From Bauldia sp. (lineage in GTDB: Bacteria; Pseudomonadota; Alphaproteobacteria; Rhizobiales; Kaistiaceae), in the NCBI GenBank assembly GCA_020442095.1, contig JAGRKY010000361.1:1-7466 (forward strand): a DNA stretch of 7,466 bases, written 5' to 3'. Positions within the stretch are counted from its first letter, which is position 1. The number at the start of each line of letters is the position of its first letter. Below, piece by piece: positions 1-5,950 of this stretch. Both the position numbers and the translations under genes were made by a program. The notes beneath the pieces are model-generated. The model did no database searches, was not told the DNA's origin, and saw only the letters and a program-made list of their open reading frames with translations.

Positions 1-1038
1 CTTGATCGTCACCGACGGGCCGCCGAGCGCCGAGACGCTCTCGATGACGTCGGGATAGAGCGTCCCTTGCGCGAGGAAATCGACCTTGCCGACCTTCGCG
101 GCCTCCTCGTCGAAGACCTCGATGAACAACCCGCCGATGATCTTGCGCTTGGCCTCGGGGTCGCTCACCCCGGCGAGCGCCTCGAGAAAGCGGTCGGCCT
201 CCTCCGCGTGGACCAGCGGGATGTTGTAGTGGTCGCGGAAGAGGTCGACGACCTGCTCCGCCTCCCCCTGGCGCAAGAGCCCGTGGTCGACGAAGACGCA
301 GGTGAGCTGCTCGCCGATCGCCTCGTGGATCAGCACCGCCGCGACCGCCGAATCGACGCCGCCCGAGAGCCCGCAGATCACCCGCCCGTCGCCGACCTTA
401 TCGCGGATCCGCGCGATCGCCTGGTCGCGGAAGGCGGCCATCGTCCAGTCGCCGGCGCAGCCGGCGATATCTCGGGCGAAGCGGGCGAGCAGCTTGGCGC
501 CGTCCGGCGTGTGGACCACCTCCGGGTGGAACTGGATCGCGTAGAATTTCCGCGCCTCGTCGGCGATCATCGCGAAGGGCGCATTCTCCGAGGTGCCGAC
601 CACCTCGAAGCCCGGCGGCACGGCGGTCACCCGGTCGCCATGGCTCATCCACACCTGGTGGTTCTCGCCGACCGCCCAGATGCCCTCGAACAGCCCGGCC
701 GGCTTCGTCACCGCGACAAAGGCCCGGCCGAACTCGCGGTTATGCTCCGCCTCGACGCCGCCGCCGAGCTGCAGCGCCATCGCCTGCTCGCCGTAGCAGA
801 TGCCGAGGATCGGCAGGCCCGCCTCGTAGACCGCCATCGCCGGCAGCGGCGACTCCGCGTCGAGCACCGAGGCCGGGCCGCCGGAGAGGATCAGGCCCTT
901 CGGCTTCAGCCGGGCGATCGCCTCTTCCGCCTTGTTGAACGGCGCGATCTCCGAATAGACGCCGGCCTCGCGCACCCGCCGCGCGATCAGCTGGGTCACC
1001 TGGCTGCCGAAATCGAGAATGAGGATGGTGTCGGTCAT
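1..1038 (-). CDS. guaA: GMP synthase (glutamine-hydrolysing), N-terminal 346 residues; 3' end outside window
   Basis: This enzyme converts XMP to GMP in the cytoplasm, using ATP and the amide nitrogen of glutamine; it is the last step of de novo GMP synthesis. The reading frame starts [13 protein letters not shown] and runs open to base 1. A class I glutamine amidotransferase domain comes first: the nucleophile is Cys81 in GICYGEQ, and His171 and Glu173 lie in QFHPEV. The ATP-pyrophosphatase domain follows, with its P-loop SGGVDS at residues 225-230. The visible part ends at GGPSVTIK. The family is about 520 residues long, so roughly a third, including the C-terminal dimerisation domain, is missing. 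The start at 1038 matches the usual family N-terminus. An in-frame ATG ending at 1077 would add 13 unconserved residues, and neither start has a strong Shine-Dalgarno sequence. All key residues are intact. Confidence 0.98.
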   Translation of the reverse strand, partial: MTDTILILDFGSQVTQLIARRVREAGVYSEIAPFNKAEEAIARLKPKGLILSGGPASVLDAESPLPAMAVYEAGLPILGICYGEQAMALQLGGGVEAEHNREFGRAFVAVTKPAGLFEGIWAVGENHQVWMSHGDRVTAVPPGFEVVGTSENAPFAMIADEARKFYAIQFHPEVVHTPDGAKLLARFARDIAGCAGDWTMAAFRDQAIARIRDKVGDGRVICGLSGGVDSAVAAVLIHEAIGEQLTCVFVDHGLLRQGEAEQVVDLFRDHYNIPLVHAEEADRFLEALAGVSDPEAKRKIIGGLFIEVFDEEAAKVGKVDFLAQGTLYPDVIESVSALGGPSVTIK

Positions 1039-1072
1039 GCGATCGCCCGTGGCTTCGTGGGTGATCCGCACC

Positions 1073-1101
1073 CGCATAGGCAATGCGGCGCGAGTCTGCA
1101 A
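1073..1101 (-). promoter_or_regulatory. Weak candidate sigma-70 promoter for guaA
   Basis: On the minus strand TTGCAG (1096-1101) and TATGCG (1073-1078) are separated by 17 bases, the optimal spacing. Each hexamer matches the consensus at only three positions. Transcription would begin about 27 bases before the guaA ATG at 1038, which fits that start and excludes the ATG at 1077. The rest of the 149-base gap holds only the hairpin at 1158-1180. The call rests on spacing and location and is weak. Confidence 0.22.
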
Positions 1102-1157
1102 CTGGCCAAGGCGCCGCGCCCGGGGATTGCCGAGTCTTTTCCGCCGTTTCCCGAGGG

Positions 1158-1180
1158 CGGCTGAGAGATCGATTCAGCCG
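1158..1180 (-). terminator. Hairpin just after the dehydrogenase stop, possible terminator
   Basis: CGGCTGA (1158-1164) and TCAGCCG (1174-1180) are perfect 7-base complementary arms around a 9-base loop. The hairpin begins 7 bases after the dehydrogenase stop codon in its direction of transcription. No T-run follows, so it is not a classical intrinsic terminator. It could instead protect the 3' end of the mRNA or separate the dehydrogenase transcript from guaA. Confidence 0.35.
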
Positions 1181-1187
1181 GTGCCGG

Positions 1188-1961
1188 TCAGCGCGCCGTC
1201 CAGCCGCCGTCGATCATGATCGTGTCGCCGGTGATCAGCGAGGCCGCGGGCGAAGCGAGGAAGACCACTGCGCCTGCCACCTCGACCGGCTTGCCGATCC
1301 GGTGCAGCGCGGCGATCCGGTCGAGGACGTCGGCGTGGAATGCCTCGTCGGCCAGCATCTCCTCGGTACCGGGCGTCGCGATGAAGGTCGGCGCCACCGC
1401 GTTGACCGTGATGCCGTATTTCCCCCACTCCACGGCGAAGCATTTGGTGAGGTGCGAGACGCCCGCCTTGGTCATGCAGTAGACCGACTCGCCGGGCAGC
1501 GCGACGTGGCCGGCCTGCGACGAGATGTTGATGATCCGGCCGAAGCCCTGGCGAATCATGAAGCGCGCGGCGAACTGGCTGGTGAAATAGAGCCCCTTGA
1601 GGTTGACCGCGACGGTGTGGTCGAAATCCTCGACCGGCACGTCCTCGGCATGCTTTTCCGGGCAGCCGCCGCCGGCATTGTTGACCAGGATGTCGACGCT
1701 TCCGAGCGTCTCGATCGTCTTGTCGATCCCGGCCTGGGCCTGGCCGAGGTCGGTGACGTCCATGGCGAGCGGCAGCGCCTTCCGCCCCATCGCCTCGATC
1801 TCGGCGACGAGGTCGTCGGCGCTCCCCGCGGTCCTCAGCCCCAGCGCCACGTCGGCGCCGGCATGGGCGAGCGCCAGCGAGATCGCGCGCCCGAGGCCGC
1901 GCGCGGCCCCGGTCACCAGGGCGACACGCCCGCTCAGGTCGAAGCTCGGAAACTCGGTCAT
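1188..1961 (-). CDS. SDR family NAD(P)-dependent oxidoreductase
   Basis: This is a 257-residue classical short-chain dehydrogenase/reductase, a cytoplasmic Rossmann-fold enzyme that oxidises an alcohol or reduces a ketone. The cofactor glycine motif TGAARGLG is at residues 17-24, NNAG at 94-97 and the structural Asn at 120. The catalytic residues are Ser148, Tyr161 and Lys165, with the correct Ser-Tyr and Tyr-Lys spacing. Arg43 at the end of the second strand hints at NADP(H), but this is uncertain. The C-terminus IDGGWTAR resembles sugar and gluconate dehydrogenases and 3-oxoacyl-ACP reductases; the substrate cannot be read from the sequence. The ATG at 1961 is chosen because GAGGGGG (1971-1977) lies 9 bases upstream; a start at 2030 would add 23 unconserved residues. 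It is transcribed divergently from the LysE-type exporter. Confidence 0.92.
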   Translation of the reverse strand: MTEFPSFDLSGRVALVTGAARGLGRAISLALAHAGADVALGLRTAGSADDLVAEIEAMGRKALPLAMDVTDLGQAQAGIDKTIETLGSVDILVNNAGGGCPEKHAEDVPVEDFDHTVAVNLKGLYFTSQFAARFMIRQGFGRIINISSQAGHVALPGESVYCMTKAGVSHLTKCFAVEWGKYGITVNAVAPTFIATPGTEEMLADEAFHADVLDRIAALHRIGKPVEVAGAVVFLASPAASLITGDTIMIDGGWTAR

Positions 1962-1986
1962 GGCGTCATGCCCCCTCATTGGTCTG

Positions 1987-2012
1987 ATTATTCGGCAAGC
2001 CTTTCTTGCCGA
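1987..2012. promoter_or_regulatory. Perfect inverted repeat beside a candidate -10 box in a divergent promoter region
   Basis: TCGGCAAG (1992-1999) and CTTGCCGA (2005-2012) form a perfect 8+5+8 inverted repeat between the dehydrogenase and the LysE-type exporter. On the minus strand AATAAT (1987-1992), five of six matches to the -10 consensus, touches the repeat. Transcription from it would start near 1980, about 20 bases before the dehydrogenase ATG. The repeat would then cover the -13 to -33 zone, where a repressor could block RNA polymerase. No good -35 hexamer is present, and no regulator gene adjoins this pair. No T-run follows either arm, so a terminator is less likely. Confidence 0.45.
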
Positions 2013-2104
2013 TCGGGACGGGGCGGGCAAGCGCCGCGTTCGTTTTCGGGGTGGCTCCTGCCGTTTCGCCGGACTACCATTTCGCCCGAGGGGACACCTG
2101 CCAA

Positions 2105-2719
2105 ATGAGCATCGAATTCCTCGTTACGTCGCTGATTGTCGTTGTCGCGCCGGGGATCGGCGTGCTTTTCACGATGGCGGTCGGTCTCTCGCGCGGCGCG
2201 CGGGCGAGCGTCGTCGCCGCCTTCGGCTGCACCCTCGGCATCCTCCCGCATATCGTCGCCGCGATCACCGGCCTCGCCGCCGTCCTCCACGCCAGCGCCC
2301 TCGCCTTCCAGACGTTGAAATACCTCGGCGTCGCCTACCTCCTCTACATGGCCTGGATGACCCTGAAGGAGCGCGGCGTCCTGAAGGTCGAGGCCACGGA
2401 GGACCGTCGCTCGTCGCTCAGGATCATCGTCGATGCGATCCTGGCGAATGTCCTCAACCCGAAGCTCTCGATCTTCTTCCTCGCCTTCCTGCCGCAGTTC
2501 ATCGCTGCCGGAGAAGCGCATCCGCTCACCCGCATGCTGGAGCTTTCCGGCGTCTTCATGCTGCTGACCTTCGTGGTCTTCGTCGGCTACGGCGTCTTCG
2601 CCGCATGGATCAGGCGCCACGTCATCTCCCGGCCGGCCGTGCTCACATGGATGCGCCGCGCCTTCGCCGGCGCCTTCGTCGCGCTCGGCGTCAGGCTCGC
2701 TCTGGCGGAACGCTCGTAG
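2105..2719 (+). CDS. LysE/RhtB family amino-acid exporter-like membrane protein
   Basis: This 204-residue protein matches the LysE/RhtB translocator family, inner-membrane exporters of amino acids and similar small metabolites, which are usually about 200-210 residues with six hydrophobic segments. Family hallmarks are the N-terminal hydrophobic segment with Pro16-Gly17, GCTLG (41-45), KYLGVAYLLYMAW (72-84), NPK (118-120) followed by FFLAFLPQF, and two hydrophobic C-terminal segments. The start at 2105 is supported by GAGGGG (2088-2093) 11 bases upstream; a start at 2006 would add 33 non-membrane residues and break the usual family N-terminus. It is divergent from the dehydrogenase and convergent with the glutathione S-transferase, 22 bases away. 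The exported substrate is unknown. Confidence 0.9.
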   Translation: MSIEFLVTSLIVVVAPGIGVLFTMAVGLSRGARASVVAAFGCTLGILPHIVAAITGLAAVLHASALAFQTLKYLGVAYLLYMAWMTLKERGVLKVEATEDRRSSLRIIVDAILANVLNPKLSIFFLAFLPQFIAAGEAHPLTRMLELSGVFMLLTFVVFVGYGVFAAWIRRHVISRPAVLTWMRRAFAGAFVALGVRLALAERS

Positions 2720-2723
2720 CCGA

Positions 2724-2748
2724 CGCCTGGCCGTGCTCGTTTCAGGCG
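2724..2748. terminator. Inverted repeat between convergent exporter and GST genes
   Basis: CGCCTG (2724-2729) and CAGGCG (2743-2748) are perfect 6-base arms around a 13-base loop. They span the 22-base gap between the two stop codons and include the GST stop. A bidirectional terminator would sit here, but the loop is long and there is no T-run. This is a weak call. Confidence 0.22.
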
Positions 2749-3377
2749 GCGGCGACGATCGGCTCGATTGCCTTCCGCCAGGAGGGGCGCGCTTCGACGC
2801 GCTCGATCCACGCCACGACATGGGGAAAATCCGCCAGTGAGATTCCCGCCTCTTTGCGAAAGACAAAGGTGCTGGCCACGGCGAAATCGACGATCGACAG
2901 CCTCCCGGCCACCCAGTCCTTGTCCTTCAGGTCGTCCTCGAGCACCCGGAGGAACTGGTCGACATCCTTCTCGGCCTTTTCGATCGCGGCCGGGTCGGGC
3001 TCGCCGAACCCGTATTTCTTCTTGAAGTAGCGTTCCATCGCCAGCTTCTGCATGGCGGGTCCGAGATGGATCGCCTGCCAGTAGGACCATTGGTCGATGA
3101 TCGCGCGCTCCCTCGGGTCGTGTGGATAGAGCCCTGACTCCGGTGCCAGGCCGGCGAGGTAGGCGTTGATCGCCCGCGACTCCCAGAGCACGAAATCGCC
3201 GTCGACCAGTGTCGGCACCTTCGCGTTGGGGTTGAGGGCCAGATAGTCGTCGGTTGTCCGTTCGTCGCCGCGCAGGTCGATGCTCACGAGCTCGATCGGG
3301 AGGCCGAGTTCATAGGCTACCGCCCGGGTCCGCAAAGCGTTGGGTGAGAAACTGTTGTCGTAGAGGGTCAGGGCCAT
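2742..3377 (-). CDS. Glutathione S-transferase family protein
   Basis: This 211-residue cytoplasmic protein has the length and two-domain plan of bacterial glutathione S-transferases, which conjugate glutathione to electrophiles or reduce and isomerise substrates with it. The thioredoxin-like N-terminal domain starts LTLYDNSFSPNALRTR, with Ser9 and Ser11 as candidate catalytic residues. It has NPNAKVPTL (49-57, with the cis-proline at 55) and the glutathione-binding ESRAI (66-70). The all-helical C-terminal domain follows, with the conserved SIVDFAVAS core. The ATG at 3377 begins the first beta strand directly; the longer frame from 3503 would add 42 residues that run through the palindromic promoter region. 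There is no clear Shine-Dalgarno sequence. It is divergent from an HxlR-type regulator, which probably controls it. The substrate is unknown. Confidence 0.93.
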   Translation of the reverse strand: MALTLYDNSFSPNALRTRAVAYELGLPIELVSIDLRGDERTTDDYLALNPNAKVPTLVDGDFVLWESRAINAYLAGLAPESGLYPHDPRERAIIDQWSYWQAIHLGPAMQKLAMERYFKKKYGFGEPDPAAIEKAEKDVDQFLRVLEDDLKDKDWVAGRLSIVDFAVASTFVFRKEAGISLADFPHVVAWIERVEARPSWRKAIEPIVAAA

Positions 3378-3444
3378 TGAAAGGTGTCGCTTTTCGTCTT
3401 GCCTGGCCGGGGCGTCGTGGGGCAACACACCAGCCACCCCCGGC

Positions 3445-3461
3445 ACGAACATTTTGTTCGT
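3445..3461. promoter_or_regulatory. Palindromic operator candidate 1 upstream of GST
   Basis: ACGAACA (3445-3451), TTT, TGTTCGT (3455-3461) is a perfect 7+3+7 inverted repeat. It lies 67 bases upstream of the GST start, inside the 173-base region shared with the divergent HxlR gene. Its arm shares ACGA with the other two repeats in this region. It is a likely regulator-binding site, most simply for the HxlR protein. No clear GST promoter hexamers were found. Confidence 0.5.
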
Positions 3462-3462
3462 A

Positions 3463-3481
3463 ACGATTTGTTGGATATCGT
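3463..3481. promoter_or_regulatory. Short inverted repeat between the two larger palindromes
   Basis: ACGAT (3463-3467) and ATCGT (3477-3481) are separated by 9 bases. Alone a 5-base repeat is not remarkable, but the half site AACGAT recurs in the large palindrome at 3514-3533. Its position between two stronger palindromes suggests a third, weaker binding site. Confidence 0.3.
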
Positions 3482-3513
3482 GGCGAACCACAAGAATGCA
3501 CATGTATGTCCTG

Positions 3514-3533
3514 AACGATCACTGGTGATCGTT
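3514..3533. promoter_or_regulatory. Perfect 9+2+9 palindromic operator candidate upstream of the HxlR gene
   Basis: AACGATCAC (3514-3522), TG, GTGATCGTT (3525-3533) is a perfect 20-base palindrome, the longest found in the window. It ends 17 bases before the ATG of the HxlR-type regulator. A possible promoter for that gene is TTGTTG (3468-3473) with AAGAAT (3492-3497), 18 bases apart and weak. The palindrome would then lie just after the start of transcription, as expected for autorepression. HxlR proteins bind such dyads as dimers; that this protein binds here is inferred. Confidence 0.6.
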
Positions 3534-3550
3534 TCCGGTCGGAGATTGCG

Positions 3551-3961
3551 ATGGAAGGGCAGGCACCCACCAACCCCGCGAGGGACGCCGAAGCGGAAGA
3601 GCCGCCGGCGAAATCCGATTGCCTTGCCGTTGGCCGGGTCCTCGACCGTATCGGCGACAAATGGACTGTCATGGTTGTCGGCGTCCTGTCGAAGGGGCCG
3701 TTGCGGTTCAACGCGATGATGCGCGCCATCGACGGCGTCTCGCACCGGATGCTCACCCGCACCCTGCGCAGCCTCGAACGCGACGGTCTCGTCAATCGGG
3801 CCGTCTATCCGACCGTGCCGCCCAAGGTCGAATACGAACTGACCGAGGTCGGACACTCGCTCATCAAGCCGCTTCGGGCGCTGTTAGGCTGGGCACGGGA
3901 GCACCGCCCCGTCATCGAATCTTCGCGGCGGGACTACGACCGGAGCGACGACCGGGCCTGA
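3551..3961 (+). CDS. HxlR family winged-helix transcriptional regulator
   Basis: This 136-residue cytoplasmic DNA-binding protein belongs to the HxlR family, whose members (YodB, HypR, QorR) often sense electrophiles, quinones or aldehydes. After a loose 22-residue N-terminal tail comes the family core: Cys24, the helix ending RIGDKW (33-38), GPLRFNAMMRAI (49-60), the recognition helix near SHRMLTRTLRSLERDGLV (64-81), and the wing and following strand VPPKVEYELTEVG (89-101). Cys24 is the only cysteine and occupies the position of the conserved N-terminal cysteine used for redox sensing in several relatives. The ATG at 3551 is preceded by GGAG (3541-3544) with 6-base spacing. It is divergent from the GST, with palindromes between them, so it probably controls both genes. 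Its 3' end converges on the DUF6544-like gene. Confidence 0.93.
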   Translation: MEGQAPTNPARDAEAEEPPAKSDCLAVGRVLDRIGDKWTVMVVGVLSKGPLRFNAMMRAIDGVSHRMLTRTLRSLERDGLVNRAVYPTVPPKVEYELTEVGHSLIKPLRALLGWAREHRPVIESSRRDYDRSDDRA

Positions 3962-3990
3962 GCCCGCACGTGTGACGGCCTGCCGGTCAC
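3953..3990. terminator. Two small GC-rich hairpins at a convergent junction
   Basis: CGGGC (3953-3957) pairs with GCCCG (3962-3966) around CTGA, spanning the regulator's stop codon. GTGAC (3972-3976) pairs with GTCAC (3986-3990), with partial pairing inside, at the stop of the opposing gene. Either could help end convergent transcription in the 25-base gap. Neither has a T-run, so the call is weak. Confidence 0.22.
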
Positions 3991-4820
3991 TTCGCTTGGT
4001 ACGTGACGACCTCACCGCGGAAATAGGTGAAGGGTCCTGCGTCGGTGATCCAGGTTACGTCGGCCCGCGTCGGAATGCGGATGCCGTCGAAGTCCCGGTA
4101 GTCGCCGAAGGTGCCGCGCCACGGTTGCGGAACCAGCTTGCCGCCCTCGTCCCTTGGCCGGTCGTCGGCCTCGATCGCGACGACGTCGCCGTCGGTATCG
4201 AAGATCAGCCGCACCCGCGCGGTCTGTCCGTCGGCGGTATCCGCCGCCACCTCGACCGTGCGGCCGTCGATCGCGCGCCAGCGGAGCGCCGGGTTGGCGA
4301 GGATCGCGTGAGGCGCCCAGGCGAGCTCGGCAAGATAGCGGAACAGCTCGCCGTAGCTCGCCTCCGGTCCTGTCGCCGTCACCATCGGCACGGAGCCGAA
4401 GAGCCGCACCTTCAGCCGTCCCTCGCCTTCCACAAAGGCGTCGATGACGCGGACGCTAACCAGCGGCGCCATCGTCGCGTTGGCATCCCATGCGAAGGCC
4501 GGCGCGCCGATCCCGATCGCCTGCCGCGCCGAAACCTTCGTCCATCCGGCATCGGGCTTGAGCTTCATTTCCGCGGCCTGGATCAGCCGGACTTCGCGCG
4601 GCAGGTCCGGGCGTCCGGCTGTGTTCCGCTCGGCGAAGGCGCGGACCGGCGGCGGCAGGCCATCGCGATCGACGGCGACCGGGGTGACGGCACCGACGCC
4701 TGCGAAAGCCGCTTCGATTTCCCTGTCGAAAAGCCGGCGCGCGACCAGGTGCGCCGCCAATGCAGCAACGACGGCGACGACAATGATGATCAGGATGACG
4801 CCCACTCGCCCTCCCCTCAT
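3987..4820 (-). CDS. DUF6544-like membrane-anchored protein of unknown function
   Basis: This 277-residue protein has one N-terminal hydrophobic segment (about residues 6-27) ending in ARR, so it is probably an inner-membrane anchor with the remainder in the periplasm. The body resembles the DUF6544 family by recall: LPPPVRAF (55-62), RLIQAAEM (78-85), Trp93, FAW (109-111) and near the C-terminus WRGTFGDYRDFDGIRIP (234-250). No catalytic motif is visible, and the role of the family is unknown to me. The ATG at 4820 lies one base after the stop of the nucleosidase gene (TGACATG), which suggests translational coupling. The longer frame to 4865 would start with TTG, lacks a ribosome binding site and would overlap the upstream gene. 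It is the last gene of the probable rsmB operon. The reading frame is solid; the family name is moderately sure. Confidence 0.8.
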   Translation of the reverse strand: MRGGRVGVILIIIVVAVVAALAAHLVARRLFDREIEAAFAGVGAVTPVAVDRDGLPPPVRAFAERNTAGRPDLPREVRLIQAAEMKLKPDAGWTKVSARQAIGIGAPAFAWDANATMAPLVSVRVIDAFVEGEGRLKVRLFGSVPMVTATGPEASYGELFRYLAELAWAPHAILANPALRWRAIDGRTVEVAADTADGQTARVRLIFDTDGDVVAIEADDRPRDEGGKLVPQPWRGTFGDYRDFDGIRIPTRADVTWITDAGPFTYFRGEVVTYQAK

Positions 4821-4821
4821 G

Positions 4822-5478
4822 TCACCGACTGGGCCGGAAGCGTCCTTCCTTGATGTGGCCGGCAAGGTCGTCGAGGACCAGCGCCAGCTTCTCGTCGAGG
4901 ATGTGGAGGAATTCCGTCCAGTCGTGGAGCCCGGTCAGGTCGCTGCGTCCGTCCGAGATCGCGCGCAGGCCGATCATCGGCACGCCGAAGGCCCGCGCCG
5001 CCCGGAAGACGCTGTAGGTCTCCATGTCGACCATGTCGGCGGCGATCGCGTCATAGGCGGCGCCGGAAACGATGTTGCCGCCGGTCGAGATCGACGCCGC
5101 CGGCAGGTCGGGTATGCGGTCGCGGATCGCGATCACCGCCGGCTCGTCGGCGAAGGGCGTCACGCCCTTGTCGAAGCCGATCGGCGAGGCATCCATGTCG
5201 CGATAGGCGACGCTCGAGACCTGATAGATTCCGGCATGCTCCAGCTTGGCGGAGCCGGCCGTGCCGAGCGAACAGACAAGGTTGGGCAGCGCGCCGGCGC
5301 GGTCGAGTTCGCCGAGCGCCGCCGCCGCGCCGACCGCCGCCTCGACCGGGCCGACGCCGGTGATGACCGGCGTGATCCGGTTCTTCAGATGCGGTCCGTA
5401 TTCCATCTCCGTCGCCATGACGTAGAGCACGGCGATCTCGCCATAGGTGGCGACGGTCGGTGGCGAAGCGTTCCGCAT
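4822..5478 (-). CDS. 5'-methylthioadenosine/S-adenosylhomocysteine nucleosidase-like protein
   Basis: This 218-residue cytoplasmic protein is a PNP/UDP-phosphorylase superfamily nucleosidase, most like MtnN, which hydrolyses methylthioadenosine and S-adenosylhomocysteine to adenine and a thioribose. Evidence in order: first strand VLYVMATEMEYG with Glu24 or Glu26 in the place of the N-terminal catalytic glutamate; TGVGPVEAA (40-48); SLGTAG (69-74); STGGNIVSG (130-138); the ribose-binding DMETYS (150-155) with Met151-Glu152; and RAISD (171-175) with the presumed general acid Asp175. The length is slightly below the roughly 230 residues of E. coli MtnN. A futalosine or other nucleoside substrate cannot be excluded, so no symbol is given. 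It starts 15 bases after the small secreted protein gene, without a strong Shine-Dalgarno sequence, and is followed at once by the DUF6544-like gene. Confidence 0.83.
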   Translation of the reverse strand: MRNASPPTVATYGEIAVLYVMATEMEYGPHLKNRITPVITGVGPVEAAVGAAAALGELDRAGALPNLVCSLGTAGSAKLEHAGIYQVSSVAYRDMDASPIGFDKGVTPFADEPAVIAIRDRIPDLPAASISTGGNIVSGAAYDAIAADMVDMETYSVFRAARAFGVPMIGLRAISDGRSDLTGLHDWTEFLHILDEKLALVLDDLAGHIKEGRFRPSR

Positions 5479-5493
5479 GGTCTTTGCCCGGCG

Positions 5494-5859
5494 TTACTTG
5501 CAGGTCAGGTAGGTGACGACGTAGCCCTCGTTCATCCCGACCTCGACGAGGTGCAGGACCTTGCCGTCGATGTCGACTTCGAGCCCGAAGATCACGTCCT
5601 CGATCCAGCGCTCGTCCTGCTCGACGCAGGAGTTGCTCAGCCGCCAGACCTGCCCCTCGCCGCCGATCCGGTTGATGTTCATGATGTCGCAGACCAGCGT
5701 GCCGCTGACGATCTTGTCATCGCCGATGACGGTCGTGTTCTCGGCATCGGGGATGTCCGGGTTGCATTCGAAATACCAGGTTCCGTCGATCGGGGTCGCG
5801 GCAAGCGCCGGCCCGGCGCCGGCAACGAGCGTGACGACGGCAGCGGCTAGGGATCTCAC
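5494..5859 (-). CDS. Small secreted four-cysteine protein, paralogue of its upstream neighbour
   Basis: This 121-residue hypothetical protein has a Sec signal peptide: Met-Arg, a hydrophobic core, and a cleavage site after PALA (residues 17-20). The mature part is about 101 residues and probably periplasmic. It starts with DGTW (25-28) and carries Cys32, Cys57, Cys78 and Cys120, consistent with two disulfides. It aligns almost without gaps to the product of the gene at 5951-6316; by eye about one third of residues are identical, including all four cysteines, CDI, GQ.W and GYVV. The GTG start at 5859 is chosen because AGGAG (5870-5874) precedes it by 10 bases and a signal peptide begins there. 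A longer frame from 5982 would overlap the neighbouring gene and bury the signal. Function is unknown; the GxW start and small beta-rich look could fit a binding or inhibitor protein, which is speculation. Confidence 0.78.
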   Translation of the reverse strand: MRSLAAAVVTLVAGAGPALAATPIDGTWYFECNPDIPDAENTTVIGDDKIVSGTLVCDIMNINRIGGEGQVWRLSNSCVEQDERWIEDVIFGLEVDIDGKVLHLVEVGMNEGYVVTYLTCK

Positions 5860-5869
5860 TTGGCGAAAG

Positions 5870-5874
5870 CTCCT
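5870..5874 (-). promoter_or_regulatory. Ribosome binding site that fixes a GTG start
   Basis: AGGAG on the minus strand lies 10 bases before the GTG at 5859. It is the strongest Shine-Dalgarno match in the 91-base gap and selects the GTG over the ATG of the longer frame at 5982. I see no promoter or terminator in the rest of the gap. Confidence 0.6.
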
Positions 5875-5950
5875 GGGGACGCGCGAGGGAAGACCGCCGA
5901 AGTCTACGACACCGCCGATCGCCTGACGAGGGCGTTCCGGGAATGCGCCG

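Noticed and set aside
67..1164. Long plus-strand open frame of 365 codons opposite guaA
   Set aside because: It is antisense to guaA, which has every catalytic motif. The translation is a low-complexity run rich in Arg, Asp, Leu and Ala, typical of the shadow strand of GC-rich genes.
2006..2104. 33-residue N-terminal extension of the exporter
   Set aside because: It is not hydrophobic and not like the family. The ATG at 2105 has its own GAGGGG ribosome binding site.
1083..2108. Plus-strand open frame of 341 codons opposite the dehydrogenase
   Set aside because: It is the antisense shadow of a well-supported SDR gene, with no recognisable domain.
1988..2866. Minus-strand open frame of 292 codons opposite the exporter
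   Set aside because: It is antisense to a clear LysE/RhtB gene. The product is a charged Glu/Asp/Arg-rich sequence with no domain.
1597..3030. Plus-strand open frame of 477 codons
   Set aside because: It runs across the dehydrogenase, the exporter and the GST in wrong frames. The product is Arg/Pro-rich without domains.
3972..4853. Plus-strand open frame of 293 codons
   Set aside because: It is the antisense shadow of the DUF6544-like gene, whose minus-strand product has a signal anchor and conserved motifs.
4444..5850. Plus-strand open frame of 468 codons
   Set aside because: It covers parts of three minus-strand genes. The translation is Asp/Arg/Val-rich without motifs.
5888..5946. Imperfect repeats (two copies of TCGGCGGT on the minus strand, and GCGTTCC near GGAATGC) in the gap between the two secreted-protein genes
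   Set aside because: The direct repeat is short and typical of GC-rich sequence. The inverted pair has a mismatch and a loop too small to fold, so no terminator or operator is claimed.
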